Positions 26,104-38,602 are shown, numbered from the stretch's first letter. The stretch: DNA of 64,000 bases from Coffea arabica (GCF_036785885.1 NC_092324.1:31485001-31549000), one strand, 5' to 3'. Notes: generated from the sequence alone by a model not told the origin. Program-made: numbers and translations.

Positions 26104-26492
26104 GGTTTTCTAATAAATACGTCTTCAATAAAGAGATAAAAAAATTACCAAAATTAAATAGAAAAACATCCAAATATGGTTCAAAAGATATTACTACACA
26201 AACACATCACTACCATCCTCCTCATCCTCATCCCTTTCTACACCACCTCTCTTATGTTGTAACTGCACCATTCTTGCTACTCTCCACCTTTTTTTCGCTA
26301 TACTCTCCTCATCATCTAATCTCACCTCTTTCATTCTCTCTCCTGGATGCTATCTCTCTTTATTTGCTATGATTTTCTTACTTACTAGACCTATCTTTCC
26401 TTATCTCCATATTCTTTATCCTTCTCCTGTCTTGTAAATTGTATATCCTCTCTGTCCACTCGACAATCTCATCTCCTACCTACCATCGTAAT

Positions 26493-28317
26493 TGACGTGC
26501 GCGGAGTATACATATACAATTAAGCTCATCCTAATCAAGTTTTACATTTATAAACTCCTAAATACCCCACACGCGATTTATCGCAAGTATACGAATCGTG
26601 AGCGAGTATAGGGTATTAAGGGTCGATCCCACAAGGAAGATTGCAATTACCGGTACTACTAAAGCTTCTCTATTATTTAGACTATCAATTAATGATAAGA
26701 AATTTAACCTACTACACTTATACAAGAAATTAACAAATGAAAGTTCCTTAGGTTGTGGTATCCCTAACTACTCATGCAAGTGCTATATTTGGATCATTGA
26801 GTACTACATCTAGGCTAATTATGGTGTAATTTCCTTATGCATTTGAATCCTACTTTCGTAGTGAATCAATTATACTCATAACTAATCCATACCTATTTTC
26901 ATGGTTATGAAATTAGCTACAAGTTCATTTCTTCAATGAAATTACATGAAATGAATCACTAAAAACCACATAAGTGCACCTCTACTTTCGTGAGTGTACT
27001 TCCTATGTTTAGCACTTCTTGAACTAGTGTTAAATCTCAATTTCCATTGCAGAAACAACACCTTAGATAATCACAATTAATGGTACCAGATTAATCATGA
27101 TTTAAAGAGCCAAAGTGCTAAATAACTTGCTCAAATCGTAGCAGTCAAATAACCAAACAATTAACACTAACAATCATAGAAAGTTCAACCAAACCCAAGG
27201 TATAAACTTTAGAAACACATAATGAACACAAAATCCAGAACTTGTATATTAACTAAACTTGGAATCAAATACAAAAGATAAAGAGTTTGGAAGGAATACA
27301 ACCCTTGTCACATGAGCTTTCTTCCTTGCCTTCTTCATCCTCCATCTTCATCCTAATCTAGATAATAAACAAGAATGGAAAGCTACACTACTCTATACTA
27401 AGCTAAACTAACACTAGAGAGATGAAAGAGCTACATTTCTGCAACTTCCCGCTTCTCCCGTATGTCTCTCTCTATTTTTCTGCTATGAACTCCAATCTCC
27501 TTTTTTGCAATGAATTTGGCTATTTAATGATGAAAGGTGGTCAAGAAATGAGGATTACATCTCCCTTTTACAGCTGGGAATGTTTCTCACATGTCTAGCA
27601 TCCAATGTAAGTTGGTGGAGGTGAAATTGAGTTTTACGCGTACAGAGCAGCCTTTTCTGACCAGTGATCCGAGCTGCTACAGTACCTCGGATCCGTATGG
27701 ATCCGAGCTCGGATCCACTAACCCAGAAACAACCGAGGGTTCGGATGAATAGTGGATCCGAGTGTGGATCACTTGCTCTGTTTTTTGCCCAACTTCAACC
27801 AATCTTTTCTTGATGTTAGAGGCTGAACCATCTCATGTCTAAAACACGAAAGTTGTAGCCTTTTGAGTTATCTTTCTAATGCATCAAGAATCACCTCATT
27901 TGGATCTGTGTAGGCTGAGATATGACTGAAATACCCTTGCCTGCTCATTGCCCTGTTCCAGCTTCGACCAGTAGAAATTTGCTATTGTAATTCGGCATTT
28001 TGACCTGGAAAACCTTCAAACTGGATTTAGATGTCTTCACCAAAGTTGTAGATCTATCTCTTATCTTCAAATGGGTTCAAGAATCATCCCAATCCGATCA
28101 TTGTAACTCAAGTTATAGCCGAAATACGAAAATGTGTCAAAACTGTCAAAATACACAAAATCCAAGTAAAAAGTGATAAAAACCTCATTTAATCACTTAA
28201 AAACATTTATTCACCAATTATAGCCAAAATGATTCATATTCTTCCAATAATATAACCAAAGTGACTAAAAATAATATAAAATGCCATACAATTATTACGT
28301 AAATTAGTCACTTATCA
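26493..28317. mobile_element. Solo LTR (1.83 kb)
   Basis: It runs from TGACGTGCGC to CACTTATCA with a perfect 5-bp target duplication GTAAT (26488-26492 and 28318-28322). Unit A at about 13228-13250 has the uninterrupted sequence TTTGTAATCTTATTTATCAC, which is the empty site. Near 26573-26640 it has a CGCAAGTATACGAATCGTGA region followed by GGGTCGATCCCACAAGGA, a layout seen in LTRs of long Ty3/gypsy elements. It holds two module copies (cores at 27854 and 28047). No coding sequence was found. Confidence 0.87.
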
Positions 28318-29198
28318 GTAATCTTTTATATCACTTTCTCGACACCTTTCTCCTATCTTGCAAACTGCCCTCTTTCCATCTCCCAACCCCACCTTTCCTT
28401 GTTAACTACCCATTTAATCACCTTTCAAATAATTTTGACCAAATCTAAATTGAAAATTTTGAGCTATAGGGAAAAATCAAAATTTGAGTGTAAATTTCAT
28501 AAAATTTTGCTATCTTTGGAGTTTGTTTTTTAAAACATACCATCCAATTGCATCCTTGTTTATTTAAGAAATAAATTTGTATCAATATAAAATTTGTTCA
28601 CCTTAAAACTTACGCACATATAACAGTATTATGTTTGACATATTCTAAAAATATACTGTGAGCACCTAATATAATTATAATGATGTCAAATATAAAAAGT
28701 GAAAGAAAAAGGAAAATATATATGAAAAAGATATGCTTATGAAAAGAAAATACTAAACAATCATAAGAATAATTAGGATTGTATAGTTACTCTAGAACTT
28801 GCTAACAAAGGATACGGAACCAACTTCTCTATTCCAACAAAAGATAGTATAGTAGAAAGAAAATTAATTGACTAACATGAATATAAAAAATATAATAAAG
28901 ATCACCACATGTAAAATCATGCTAAAAAGGAAAAGTTGAGATTATGTTTTTAGGCTATTGATATATTGATTTTTTTTTTATAATGATACATTAGATCTAA
29001 AGTTTGTAATTGTCTTATGATTATTAACACTTAATTTTGTAGAGCAAAATTATTTGACGTAAGAGTTTAATATGTAATTGATAAAACATTTTTCTATGTG
29101 TAGTCTTAAGAATTCAAAGAATAAAAGATTAAATGTTATAATAAAAGAAAATGAAATGAAATACTTGGCATGTTATAGGATAAGAAACATATAATATA

Positions 29199-29575
29199 CT
29201 CCCTCTGTCCCATAAAAATAGACTCACTTTCCTTTTGTGCCTGTCCCAAATTATAGGACTATTTTCTTTTTTGAAGAGTAGTTAGTTTGTTATTTTACTA
29301 ACATACCCATATTTAATATACATAGTTATTAGCAAATGTATTATTTTATTAGTTAATTATTCTACTTGGAATATTAAACAAAGCACTAATAACTAGATTT
29401 ACAATTTTTCTAAGATATAGTAACATGTGCCTCTTACTTTGAATGAATGATCTAATATTAATAAGGGGTATTTGAGGAAAGTACAAACAAAAAATAATTG
29501 TTGTAATTACATTAACTAATTTCTTAAGCTGTGTGAAAAAAAATAGGCTTATCTTTATGGGATAGAAGAAGAACT
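29199..29575. mobile_element. Stowaway-like MITE
   Basis: The left end CTCCCTCTGTCCCATAAAAA follows TA, the hallmark of Tc1/mariner-type Stowaway MITEs. The right end is worn (TTTATGGGATAGAAGAAGAA). Unit A lacks a comparable block of about 400 bp at the equivalent place (about 14080), so the insertion is younger than the duplication. Confidence 0.6.
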
Positions 29576-30196
29576 TAATTTGATTATGTAAGTTAAAAGA
29601 TATCAACATAAATATAGTTTTTTGTGGTCCATTTTGAGAAATTATTAATAGATTTTGAAGTTAGTACAATAAATATCTCATCCATAGAGAGAGAGAGAGA
29701 TGGTGCCAGTTTCTTAGTAAAACTTTGTAAGAAATGACACAAAAATGAAAAATATTTTTGAATTTATCATGATAATTTTTTTCCTAAAATCATATGTGGT
29801 GGTCATATCATGAGAAGTGAGGAATTTTCTATAATTTTTATTTCAAATTATTAATCATTTATAGTTTCCTTAAATTGATGTTTAAACCATTGATATGTTC
29901 ACAGTTCTTTTTAGTACAATTAATCAATTGTAAGGATGTTTCTTTAACTTTGTTTTGTAGGTATTTAATAGCCAAACTTATTTTTGTTAAGGTCAATAAA
30001 AGACTAGGGGAATTGGGGAAGGTTTCCTTATTATTATGTTTAAATATTTAATTGTTCATTCTAATTTTGGTAAAATTAACTAATCTCAAACATGATCATA
30101 TTTTATTTTGATAAAGTTATTAAAAATTGAAATTAGATTGCAAAGTCATAGGTATTCTTTCCTATTTTTTAATATGCTACGTTTGGAAGAAAAAAG

Positions 30197-30526
30197 ATAG
30201 AGACTTGAAAGTTTAATGGGAGGCTAAGGATGATGTACATATTCCATGTGTTGTAGTGGCGTTCACGTCCCAATCTTTATTAGCTCAATAACCATTGTTT
30301 AAGCATATAATAACTGAGTAAGCTGTCGTGTTATGAGGGTTTACTACTGGGCCTTGTTTGGAAGTTTTGTGATCCACAACGAATATATAAAACTAAATGG
30401 ATCAATCTGGAATGGTGCATAGTTGAAGGGGTTGTTTTGGATTGAATTACCAAATGCTCCTCTTCAAGGGTATTTTTTGAAAAATTATTAAAAAATGAGG
30501 AGGGGTGACAATGAGACTAAAAATAA
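30197..30526. other. Intergenic DNA
   Basis: The start of GGGCCTTGTTTGGAAG near 30349 mirrors TCCAAACAAGGCC near 32011-32023, so 30349-32023 could be an old hAT-type element holding the MITE below. No 8-bp duplication supports this. Confidence 0.35.
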
Positions 30527-31415
30527 GGGATAATTTCAGAAACCTCCTCTGAGATTTCTAACAATTTCAGTAGCCTCTCCTAATGTTTGCAAAACTACAC
30601 AAACCTCTCATGAGGTTAAGGTATGGGTAACTAAATGAGTCCAAATAAGAAAAAGTAGCATTAAAAAGATACTTTAAGTAGAGAAATGAAACTTTTATTT
30701 CATAAATATCCTTTATACATGTACATAAGTTGCATTAGTAAAATAATGAAAATAATTAAAAGTTAGAAACAATTAACACACACAATTTACTACTCAAAAT
30801 TTTCACATTCAATAAATTAGATAACACAAGTAAACAACAAAACTACACTAATGACCACAAGATTTAGTAAAATAGACCAGTCATCTCTCTTAACTTGAGG
30901 TATATTATGATTCTAGCGATTTTGAACAAAAGAAAATTTGAATTTTACCTTCTCTTCCTTTTTTTCTCCTTTCCTTCCACGAATTATTTTACAACTATCA
31001 TAGATTTACGAGTTTCAAAGAAAAATTTCCTCATGAACAACCTTCTGTTACCTTATGTTTTTTTCTTCTACAAAAACCCTTCTTCTCATATTTTGCACAA
31101 TTGATTTTTGGTCATTGTTAAGTTCTGTCAATCATAAAATAGCACCATTTGGCATATCAATTGGCATTATTTTATAATTGCAAGTCACAGTTCATCATAA
31201 ATGAAAATTCCAATAGTTATTTCCATTAATTAGTTACCAATAATTAATTTGTACTCTAATTACTCAATCCAGAGATATTAATTTCTAATAAGATATAATG
31301 TCATATGGTATATGAGTAATTTCTCCCATGTGATGCAAGTATTGGATCCACAATTTTGTCAAGGGAGGTCAATGAAATTGTCAGAAACCTCAGGGGAGGT
31401 TTCTGAAATTATCCC
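30527..31415. mobile_element. MULE-type MITE (GGGA..TTTCAG family), copy 2
   Basis: 889 bp. The left tip GGGATAATTTCAGAAACC is the reverse complement of the right tip GGTTTCTGAAATTATCCC. A perfect 9-bp target duplication, TAAAAATAA, flanks it (30518-30526 and 31416-31424). The tips match copy 1 at 6879-7756 and the lengths differ by 11 bp, but the interior is not an obvious foldback. No transposase is present. Confidence 0.85.
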
Positions 31416-31424
31416 TAAAAATAA

Positions 31425-32383
31425 CTATGATGATTGTGAGTACTCTCTCTAAAGATACGATGGAGGTTAAGTGCCTGCAAAAATTGTTCACAAATAAAGT
31501 GCAATTTGGGATTTGAGGTTAAGTGCCTACAAACAAATCCGCTTTATACGCAAAATTGGACATTATGAAAAATGTATTAGCCTTTTACTCGAATTTTTGT
31601 TCTCATTTTCTTGGAGAGGATTTTATAATTCATAAAATTTTTGCAAGCTTTCAAGTCATTCTTCTGTCAATAGATCTCCATACCTGTTGAAAAAGGTTGT
31701 TGAAGAAGGGAAAATTTGTGAAAATAGCATCAAGGCCTCATTAGTACGGACAGAACTTAACATAATTTTAGACTATCTACTACCCCTGATATGTTGACTT
31801 ACAAAAATTGCTACAAACATATAAAAAAAGTATTGATTTTGTAGAAGGAAATTCTATACTAAGTGACAATACGATTTAAGCACTAGAAATCAACTAAAAT
31901 ATGGCCAACCTTTTTTATTTTAGAGATTTCATATTTATGTCTATCGCTTACAAATATAGTAATTTTAAATTATACCCTCACATTTCTCCTTTCCTCTCCA
32001 ACTCTCCCAATCCAAACAAGGCCTTAATTTTTTTTTTCCCCAAATCTTTTGGGTGTTGTTTAAGAATCACATACATTCTACAAAGTCAAACCACATGCTT
32101 CCAAAAGGACCATGGCTTGAGGCATTTGGCTCAGTTGAAAATCCAGCTAGACCACATAAAGGCATTTTCGGGACTTTTTTGAGTTCCCATTTAATGACAT
32201 TTGGTGTCTGCACATGATTCAGCATTTGACAAGTTCAGAACATGTTGGTGAGAAAAGCTTCAAAAAGAGTGATACTTTCGATGATTAGGAAGCTGAAAAT
32301 TACTCATTGTAGTATCCTGGATCAAGCTGAAAACTACCCTTGATTCAAGATTCAGTAGTGAAAATAAGCAGATTATGTGAGCA
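31425..32383. promoter_or_regulatory. Upstream region and 5' UTR of the CNGC17-like gene
   Basis: About 1 kb between the MITE and the channel's start codon. It is AT-rich, and no confident TATA box or operator can be named. A MULE-type MITE sits within 1 kb of the start codon and may contribute to or bound the promoter. The open frame at 31901-32182 has no domain. Confidence 0.4.
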
Positions 32384-35300
32384 ATGAAGTTCAAGAAAGA
32401 GAAACAAGTGAGGTAATAATAAGTGATCCTGTTTTCTTTGTATTTGACTTGGAACTTTCCAATTTCTGGATGGTTTTGATAATGGAATTTGCACTTATGC
32501 AGGTTTAACAATGACGGGAAACAAGATTTTGAACTTTTTTGGGAGAAGAAAATTGCTCAACAGCCCCTTGATAAACAACTGCCAACATACAAGGGTGCTT
32601 CTTCAGTACCTTTCATGAAAGGTGAAGGAGGATTTGGTGACAGGAGTAGAGTAAATGTATTTCCCAGATTTGGAAGGTCTAAAGTTTTTCCAGAAGGAAA
32701 TTATGAGCCAGGAAAGAAATGGGTTCTGGATCCTGGAAGTGAACTTTCCCTGCAGTGGAACAGAATTTTTCTTTTTTCTTGCTTGGTAGCACTTTTTGTT
32801 GATCCATTGTTTTTTTACCTTCCTGCTGTGGTGAATGATGAGGAATCCTCATCCTCGTGTATGACAACAGACATGAATCTTGGGATCACTATCACCTGTT
32901 TTAGGACTCTGGCTGATTTATTTTATGTCTTACATGTATTTATAAAATTTAGAACTGCTTATGTCTCCCCAAGCTCAAGGGTATTTGGCAAAGGTGAACT
33001 AGTGATGGATCTGAGTTTGATTTCTCAGAGGTACTTGAAGTCAGATTTCTTCATAGATGTAATTGCAGCACTGCCTCTTCCTCAGGTACTCTCTCAATTT
33101 GTCTCCTTTAATCTAATCAATGCTACTCTTCCATGGTAGAGCCTCCAGAGCCGGCATGGTCCTATTTTGGTGACATCTATTTCTGGACTTTGTCGTAGAA
33201 GTTTGTTGAAACAAATTTATTTACTGCAATTAGCAATTAAATAAAGGCATAATGAACTATGTCTTGTATGAGGACAAAGAAAAAATTAGGATATAATGCA
33301 GGTCTTCAAGTGGTTCCCCCACTGAAATTCCAACACTCATTTGAGTAAAATGTCCTTTCTCTTCGAGAATTAACTTGGAGTCATTGTATTTGCTTAAACC
33401 TGATAAATGTCATAAATGCGATTTCACCTTCATGATTTTGTTCAGTTGGTTGCGTTGTTCACTGAAATTGGACTGATCACAAGCGATGGTATTTTGAATC
33501 ATCCATGTTGTTATTTCTATGGGTTTCAACTGGAAATTGTTGGATGAATAATTTTCTGCCTCTGATTTTGCAGATAGTCATATGGTTCATCATACCAGCC
33601 ATTAGAAGCTCCCATGCTGATCATACCAACAATGCTCTTGTACTGATAGTTCTTCTCCAGTATATTCCCAGATTATATCTGATATTCCCATTGAGTTCTC
33701 AGATTATTAAAGCAACTGGAGTTGTCACAAAAACAGCATGGGCTGGGGCTGCATATAATCTGCTTCTCTATATGTTAGCAAGCCATGTAAGCTACTGCAC
33801 ACCATCAGCATCTTTCAAAACAATGTTTGTCATGTTCTCCTTTTGATTTAACAATGACTTATTTTCTTATCATTAAGGTCTTGGGGGCTTCCTGGTACTT
33901 ATTATCTATTGAACGGGATGCTACTTGTTGGAAATCTGCCTGCAGGCAGGAGTTCAAGTCCACTAATTGTTCACTTCGTTTTTTGGATTGTCGAACTCTA
34001 GATCATGATGAGAGGAGGACATGGGCAAACTCCACTGCTGTTTTTAGTAACTGCAATCCTGACAATACCACATTTTTCAACTTTGGGATATTTGGAAATG
34101 CTGTTACTAACAATGTCCTCTCTGCAAACTTCATTGAAAAATACTTCTACTGTTTGTGGTGGGGTTTACAAAATCTAAGGTATTTCTTCTGGGAACTCCA
34201 TTCACACGTGTGGTTTGCGATGACACACTTTTATCAGTTAATGCCTCCCTGTCGATGTTGTTTCTAATTGTTGTAAATGTTGTTTTAGAAATTTGATGTC
34301 CATGTTTTTGTTGAAAATTAAAAGAAGTACTCTTTCAGAACTAAGCGGCTAGAGGAAGAGTATGATGGTTTGAATGCAGTGGCATGGCTTCTACGGTAGC
34401 TATTAGCATTGGATCTGTAAACATCAACTGTTTTTGAAACATCCGAATATTTGCCGTAGTACCCTGTAAAACATGAAAACAAATGCATACCAATATTGAC
34501 GACTAGCAATAGATTTTGGTTTAGTACAACTTGGTTACTGAAAGTGAGAATAATATCTATTCATCGTTTGCAGTTCTTATGGCCAGACGTTATCCACAAG
34601 CACATTTATTGGGGAGACTGCATTTGCCATACTTATTGCTATATTGGGCCTTGTTCTGTTTGCACACTTGATCGGAAACATGCAGGTATAGATGCCTTAG
34701 ACACTATACTATAGAAAAGTTATCATACTTGCAGCATTTTGGGAATCATTTCAAACTTGGTTCGGTTTAATTTACATATGAAAATCTCTTAGAAGTATAA
34801 TTATCATTTTAACTAGGGGCTCAGAAAGAGTACTATTTTCTTAAAATTATTTCAGGGTCTTATCGGTGCCTTGTCTGTTTTCTCACCTGAGTTATTAAAG
34901 TGCTACAAACAATTTAACTTATAACAAGGTAGGGAGAAGTGCTACAAACAATTTAACTTATACAATTTAACTTATAACAAGGTAGGGAGAAGTGCTACAA
35001 ACAATTTAACTTATAACAAGGTAGGGAGAACTGTAGTCTATTCTAATTGTGATTCATTCTACTCTTTTTTTACTGTATGTTTTTGTTTTCCAACTGAAGT
35101 TAAAGAGCTCACCACTTGTTCTTGTAAAATAAAGACCTACCTGCAATCTCTCACTGTGAGGCTTGAGGAGTGGAGGCTGAAGAGACGGGATACCGAGGAG
35201 TGGATGAGGCATCGCCAGCTCCCTCCAGATCTACAGGAGCGTGTTAGGCGATTTGTGCAGTACAAGTGGCTAACAACAAGGGGAGTTGATGAAGAATCTA

Positions 35301-36903
35301 TATTGCATGCTTTACCTACAGATTTACGTCGAGACATCCAATGCCACCTTTGCTTAGACCTTGTTCGACGAGTAAGACATTGTCACATGTTTATTCATCA
35401 AATGCCTCATAAAAATCTTGGACACCCGCCTATGATAATGTTCTTGTGTTCTTATTGCTCGTTGTTTTCCCCATTGTCCTGGTGAATCAGAAAACAGTTT
35501 TCACGAAGCAAGTAATCCTCATATCTCATCATGGAAGATTCTCAATTTTTTAAAACATTTTTTATGGTGGGAAACTCTTATTGTAGTACTAATAATTTCT
35601 GTGACTTTTTTTGTGCTTGATATAGTAGTCAATCTAAGGAGGACAATCTATATGTTACCTATTGCGTCTTACATAGCATGGATTTGCTCATCAAGAGATT
35701 AAAAGCATAGGAAAAAAAGCAGCTGATTGACCAGAGGAATAGGTAATTCTTAGCAGTTCTCTGGAAAAAGATTCAAACCTCAAGATTGCAGATCAAAACT
35801 GCATCTCAGAATAGTTTGTCCTTGTATCACTAATCTTGTGGGAATAAAAGCAAAGGAAAAGAAAAAAAGGATTTTCCATGTTTTAACAGTTATGCAACAT
35901 GAGTGTGAAAGAAGAGAAACTTTATTCTCTTCATATTCACTATGAACCCTGTGTTGTCTATTTCTCTGTATTCTTGACCTAAGGGAATGCTTTTAATACA
36001 ATGCTTTTGCAAACACATCTAATATCATATTTATCCCTTTTGTTTGAACGTGTTTTTGTGCATTAAAATGTTCGAGATTGTCATGTCTCATTCAATTTGT
36101 TTTCGTATGCTTTATGATTTTACTTAACTACGCCTGTTAAGTGGAGCAAGTTTAAGGGTGAACTCTCATGGTTGCAGGTCCCTTTCTTTTCAGAGATGGA
36201 TGATTTGCTTCTTGATGCCATTTGCGAGCGCCTAGTATCGTCCCTAAGTACCCAAGGTACCTACATTGTACGTGAGGGTGATCCCGTTACAGAGATGCTC
36301 TTTATCATCAGAGGCACATTGGAGAGCTCAACGACAAATGGAGGCCGTACAGGTTTCTTTAACTCAATTACTCTGAGGCCGGGAGACTTCTGTGGTGAAG
36401 AACTGCTAGCTTGGGCTTTGCTTCCAAAATCTGCACTCAATTTGCCTTCTTCAACAAGAACAGTGAAATCCCTCAGTGAAGTAGAAGCCTTTGCATTACG
36501 AGCTGAAGATCTCAAGTTTGTAGCTAATCAGTTCAGACGGCTTCACAGTAAGAAGCTACAACATACATTTCGGTATTACTCTCACCATTGGAGGACATGG
36601 GCTGCCTGTTTCATTCAGGCTGCTTGGCGCAGGCATAAGAAGCGAATGTTGGCAAAATGTCTAAGTATGACTGAGTCATTTTCTTTGGCTTCAGATGAGC
36701 AATTTGTTGATAGTAATGAAAAAACTGAGGAAGCCACTGCAGCTAAATCATCAAATTCCCACATTAATCTAGGAGTCACAATACTTGCCTCAAGGTTTGC
36801 AGCAAATACAAGGAGAGGAGCCCAAAAGTTGAAGGATGTTGAATTGCCAAAACTGCAGAAGCCTGAAGAGCCAGATTTTTCCGCTGAAGCAGACGATGAA
36901 TAG
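32384..36903 (+). CDS. CNGC17: Cyclic nucleotide-gated ion channel, CNGC17-like
   Basis: Cation channel subunit of the plasma membrane, gated by cyclic nucleotide and calmodulin. In Arabidopsis, CNGC17 works with growth-factor receptor kinases in cell expansion. Exons: 32384-32412, 32503-33085, 33574-33786, 33878-34179, 34574-34685, 35135-35371 and 36178-36903, all GT-AG with consistent phases, giving 733 aa (CNGC17 is about 720). The first exon codes only MKFKKEKQV plus part of a codon. Six membrane segments lie at about 96-115, 137-160, 187-211, 226-246, 265-290 and 392-413. The pore loop is at about 361-384 with GLQNLSSYGQ. The cyclic-nucleotide domain spans about 497-620, with GDFCGEELLAWAL near 561. 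A calmodulin-binding IQ region, FIQAAWRRHKKR, is near 636. SSHADHTNNALVLIVL and the C-terminal LQKPEEPDFS favour CNGC17 over other group III members. No stop or frameshift is seen. Confidence 0.95.
34899..35029 (+). repeat. Minisatellite in CNGC17-like intron 5
   Basis: Three near-identical copies of a 39-bp unit starting AGTGCTACAAACAATTTAAC (34899-34937, 34938-34990, 34991-35029). The middle copy is longer by a 14-base internal repeat (TACAATTTAACTTA). The array ends about 105 bases before the exon 6 acceptor. Confidence 0.9.
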
Positions 36904-37545
36904 TTCAATCTAGCTAGATGAAGAGACTGGAACCAAAGGTGAGTATTCTGCAAGGAACATGAAGCAGACTGATTGGGGTTTTGTACAGGCATAACATATC
37001 ATGACAGTTGATTGCTTAAAGTGAAGGACCAATGGCAAAATAAATGAAACAGGAGTGATCTGATCAGCCTATACAAATCAAGGTTAATGGAAGTATAATC
37101 CTACAAAAGTTTTAGCAGAATATATAGAACTGCCACAACTTGTGGCCCAATTCACTTTATATAGATTTTGGCTATGAATTGAATTACTGCAATGATAAGC
37201 ATATGCATGTTTGATGATAGAATCTATGATAACAAACACAATTGTGAAAAATAATGACAAGGCTCTAGCTATACTCAGATACATTAACTTTCTGCCCTCA
37301 TATTTATTCAAAACAATGTGATTTCTTGTGTGTAGTTCTGGATGATATCATACAGCTAACAAGAAAGTAAATCTGGATTCATTGTGCTACTTCGCTGCCC
37401 AACAAAGAGAAGGTATAGGCAAGTTTTCGCTGTTGACACTGTCAAGTTTCTGATGCAATTTGGAATTAATGATGTTCTCGTGATTTGGGCAAGAGAATTT
37501 ATTTAAACTGCAATACCTGCAAAACAGGAATCAAATGGTTTATTT
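36904..37545. other. CNGC17-like 3' UTR and flank
   Basis: Sequence after the stop codon up to the TRIM target duplication, with no coding signal. The poly(A) site is not certain; candidate AATAAA-like signals occur (AAATAAATGAA near 37040). Confidence 0.4.
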
Positions 37546-37551
37546 AAGAAG

Positions 37552-38264
37552 TGTTAGATTCATGAGTAAAGGGTTGTGTCCCACATTGATCCGAGAGATA
37601 AAGAAAGAGCAGTTAATATGTAAGTAAGGGCCCAAGACCTAATAGTTTAAGCTTTTGAGTCAGAGTTGGGTTCCTGACTTACATATTGAACTCTTTGGTG
37701 GACTCCCTCGAGGTGTTCTTCCCTATTAGATTGGTATCAGAGTTTCAGGTTGTGAGATTGGGTTACTCATGGGCAAGTGGATTCTTCTCGGAGTTGGACC
37801 GATGAAAATTCTCTTCTTGACGGTGGACCGAAGTGCCAAGGAGTTTGGTTGGTGTTGGACCAGGTGTGCCATGGGTTTGGATGGGGTCCAGTTGATGTTA
37901 AACCAAGGAGTCAAGGGTTGGCAGGGGTCCAAAATGCAGTTTGGATGTTGAAGAAGAGTGAGTCCATGTTTGGAAGAAGAGGTGACCTTGGTGATAAAGG
38001 TGGGCTTGTATTGAGTACTCAAATGGGCTCGAAAAAAGGGCTTGTAAATTTGAGTTTAATGTGGGGGTTACTCATGAAGGAGGGGATTTGTTAGGTTCAT
38101 GAATAAAGGATTGTATCCCACATTGATCCGAGAGATAGAGAAAAAGCGGTTAATATGTAAGTAAGGGTCCAAAACCTAATAACTTAAACTTTTGGGTCAG
38201 AGTTGAGTTCCTGACTTACATATTGAACTCTCTAGTGGACTCTCTCGAGGTGTTCTCCCCTATA
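37552..38264 (+). mobile_element. TRIM (terminal-repeat retrotransposon in miniature)
   Basis: Two direct LTRs of about 177 bp (37552-37728 and 38089-38264) start TGTTAG and share ATGTAAGTAAGGG and TTCCTGACTTACATATTGAA. The primer-binding site TGGTATCAGAG is at 37732-37742, three bases after the 5' LTR. A purine-rich tract GAAGGAGGGGATT precedes the 3' LTR. The interior of only about 360 bp codes for no gag or pol. AAGAAG occurs on both flanks (37546-37551 and 38265-38270), a 5-6 bp target duplication. The open frames at 37769-37951 and 37777-38094 are chance frames in the interior. It lies about 650 bp downstream of the CNGC17-like stop codon, on the same strand. Confidence 0.87.
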
Positions 38265-38602
38265 AAGAAGAATACGAAAGAAACCTTTGCCAAAATATCA
38301 ATGTAAAGTATCAAGAAGTTGACTTCTTAAAAAAAAAATAAAAATAAAAATAAAGATTTTGAATTGCAAGAATTGGGAAAAATTATCGAGGTAGCTTCAG
38401 ATGTGATGCAACATGGCCTCATGTTGAAATTAATCTATTTCTAAATAACAATGTTAAAGGAATAAGTCCTTGCATGGGATCCTAAAGACATGTAAATAAG
38501 TTAAGAAATTTATTGGTTTACTCTATTCATTGTTTATTAGTTTACAAGGTGCTAACCGAAGCACTATGATTAGAGGCATATAACTTTTATAACTTAATTT
38601 CA

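Larger units (their letters stand above)
18722..30196. repeat. Tandem duplication, unit B (interrupted by three insertions)
   Basis: The second copy of the 12590-18556 block. Its pieces are 18722-19035, 26104-26492 and 28318-30196, split by the Ty3-type element, by a solo LTR, and by a Stowaway MITE inside the last piece. Collinear landmarks with unit A include TTATTTGGAATGG, AAATAGAAAAAC, TCATCTCCTACCT, ATTTAATCACCTTTCAAAT, GATGTTTAAACC and GCTACRTTTGGAAGA. The copies are clearly diverged throughout, so the duplication is older than the insertions. Confidence 0.75.

Noticed and set aside
30349..32023. Possible hAT element bounded by GGGCCTTGTTTGGA and TCCAAACAAGGCC
   Set aside because: The ends match only over about a dozen bases and no 8-bp target duplication was found; this could be two unrelated MITE ends.
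37769..38094. Two open frames inside the TRIM
   Set aside because: They lie entirely in the short non-coding interior between LTRs and match no gag or pol.
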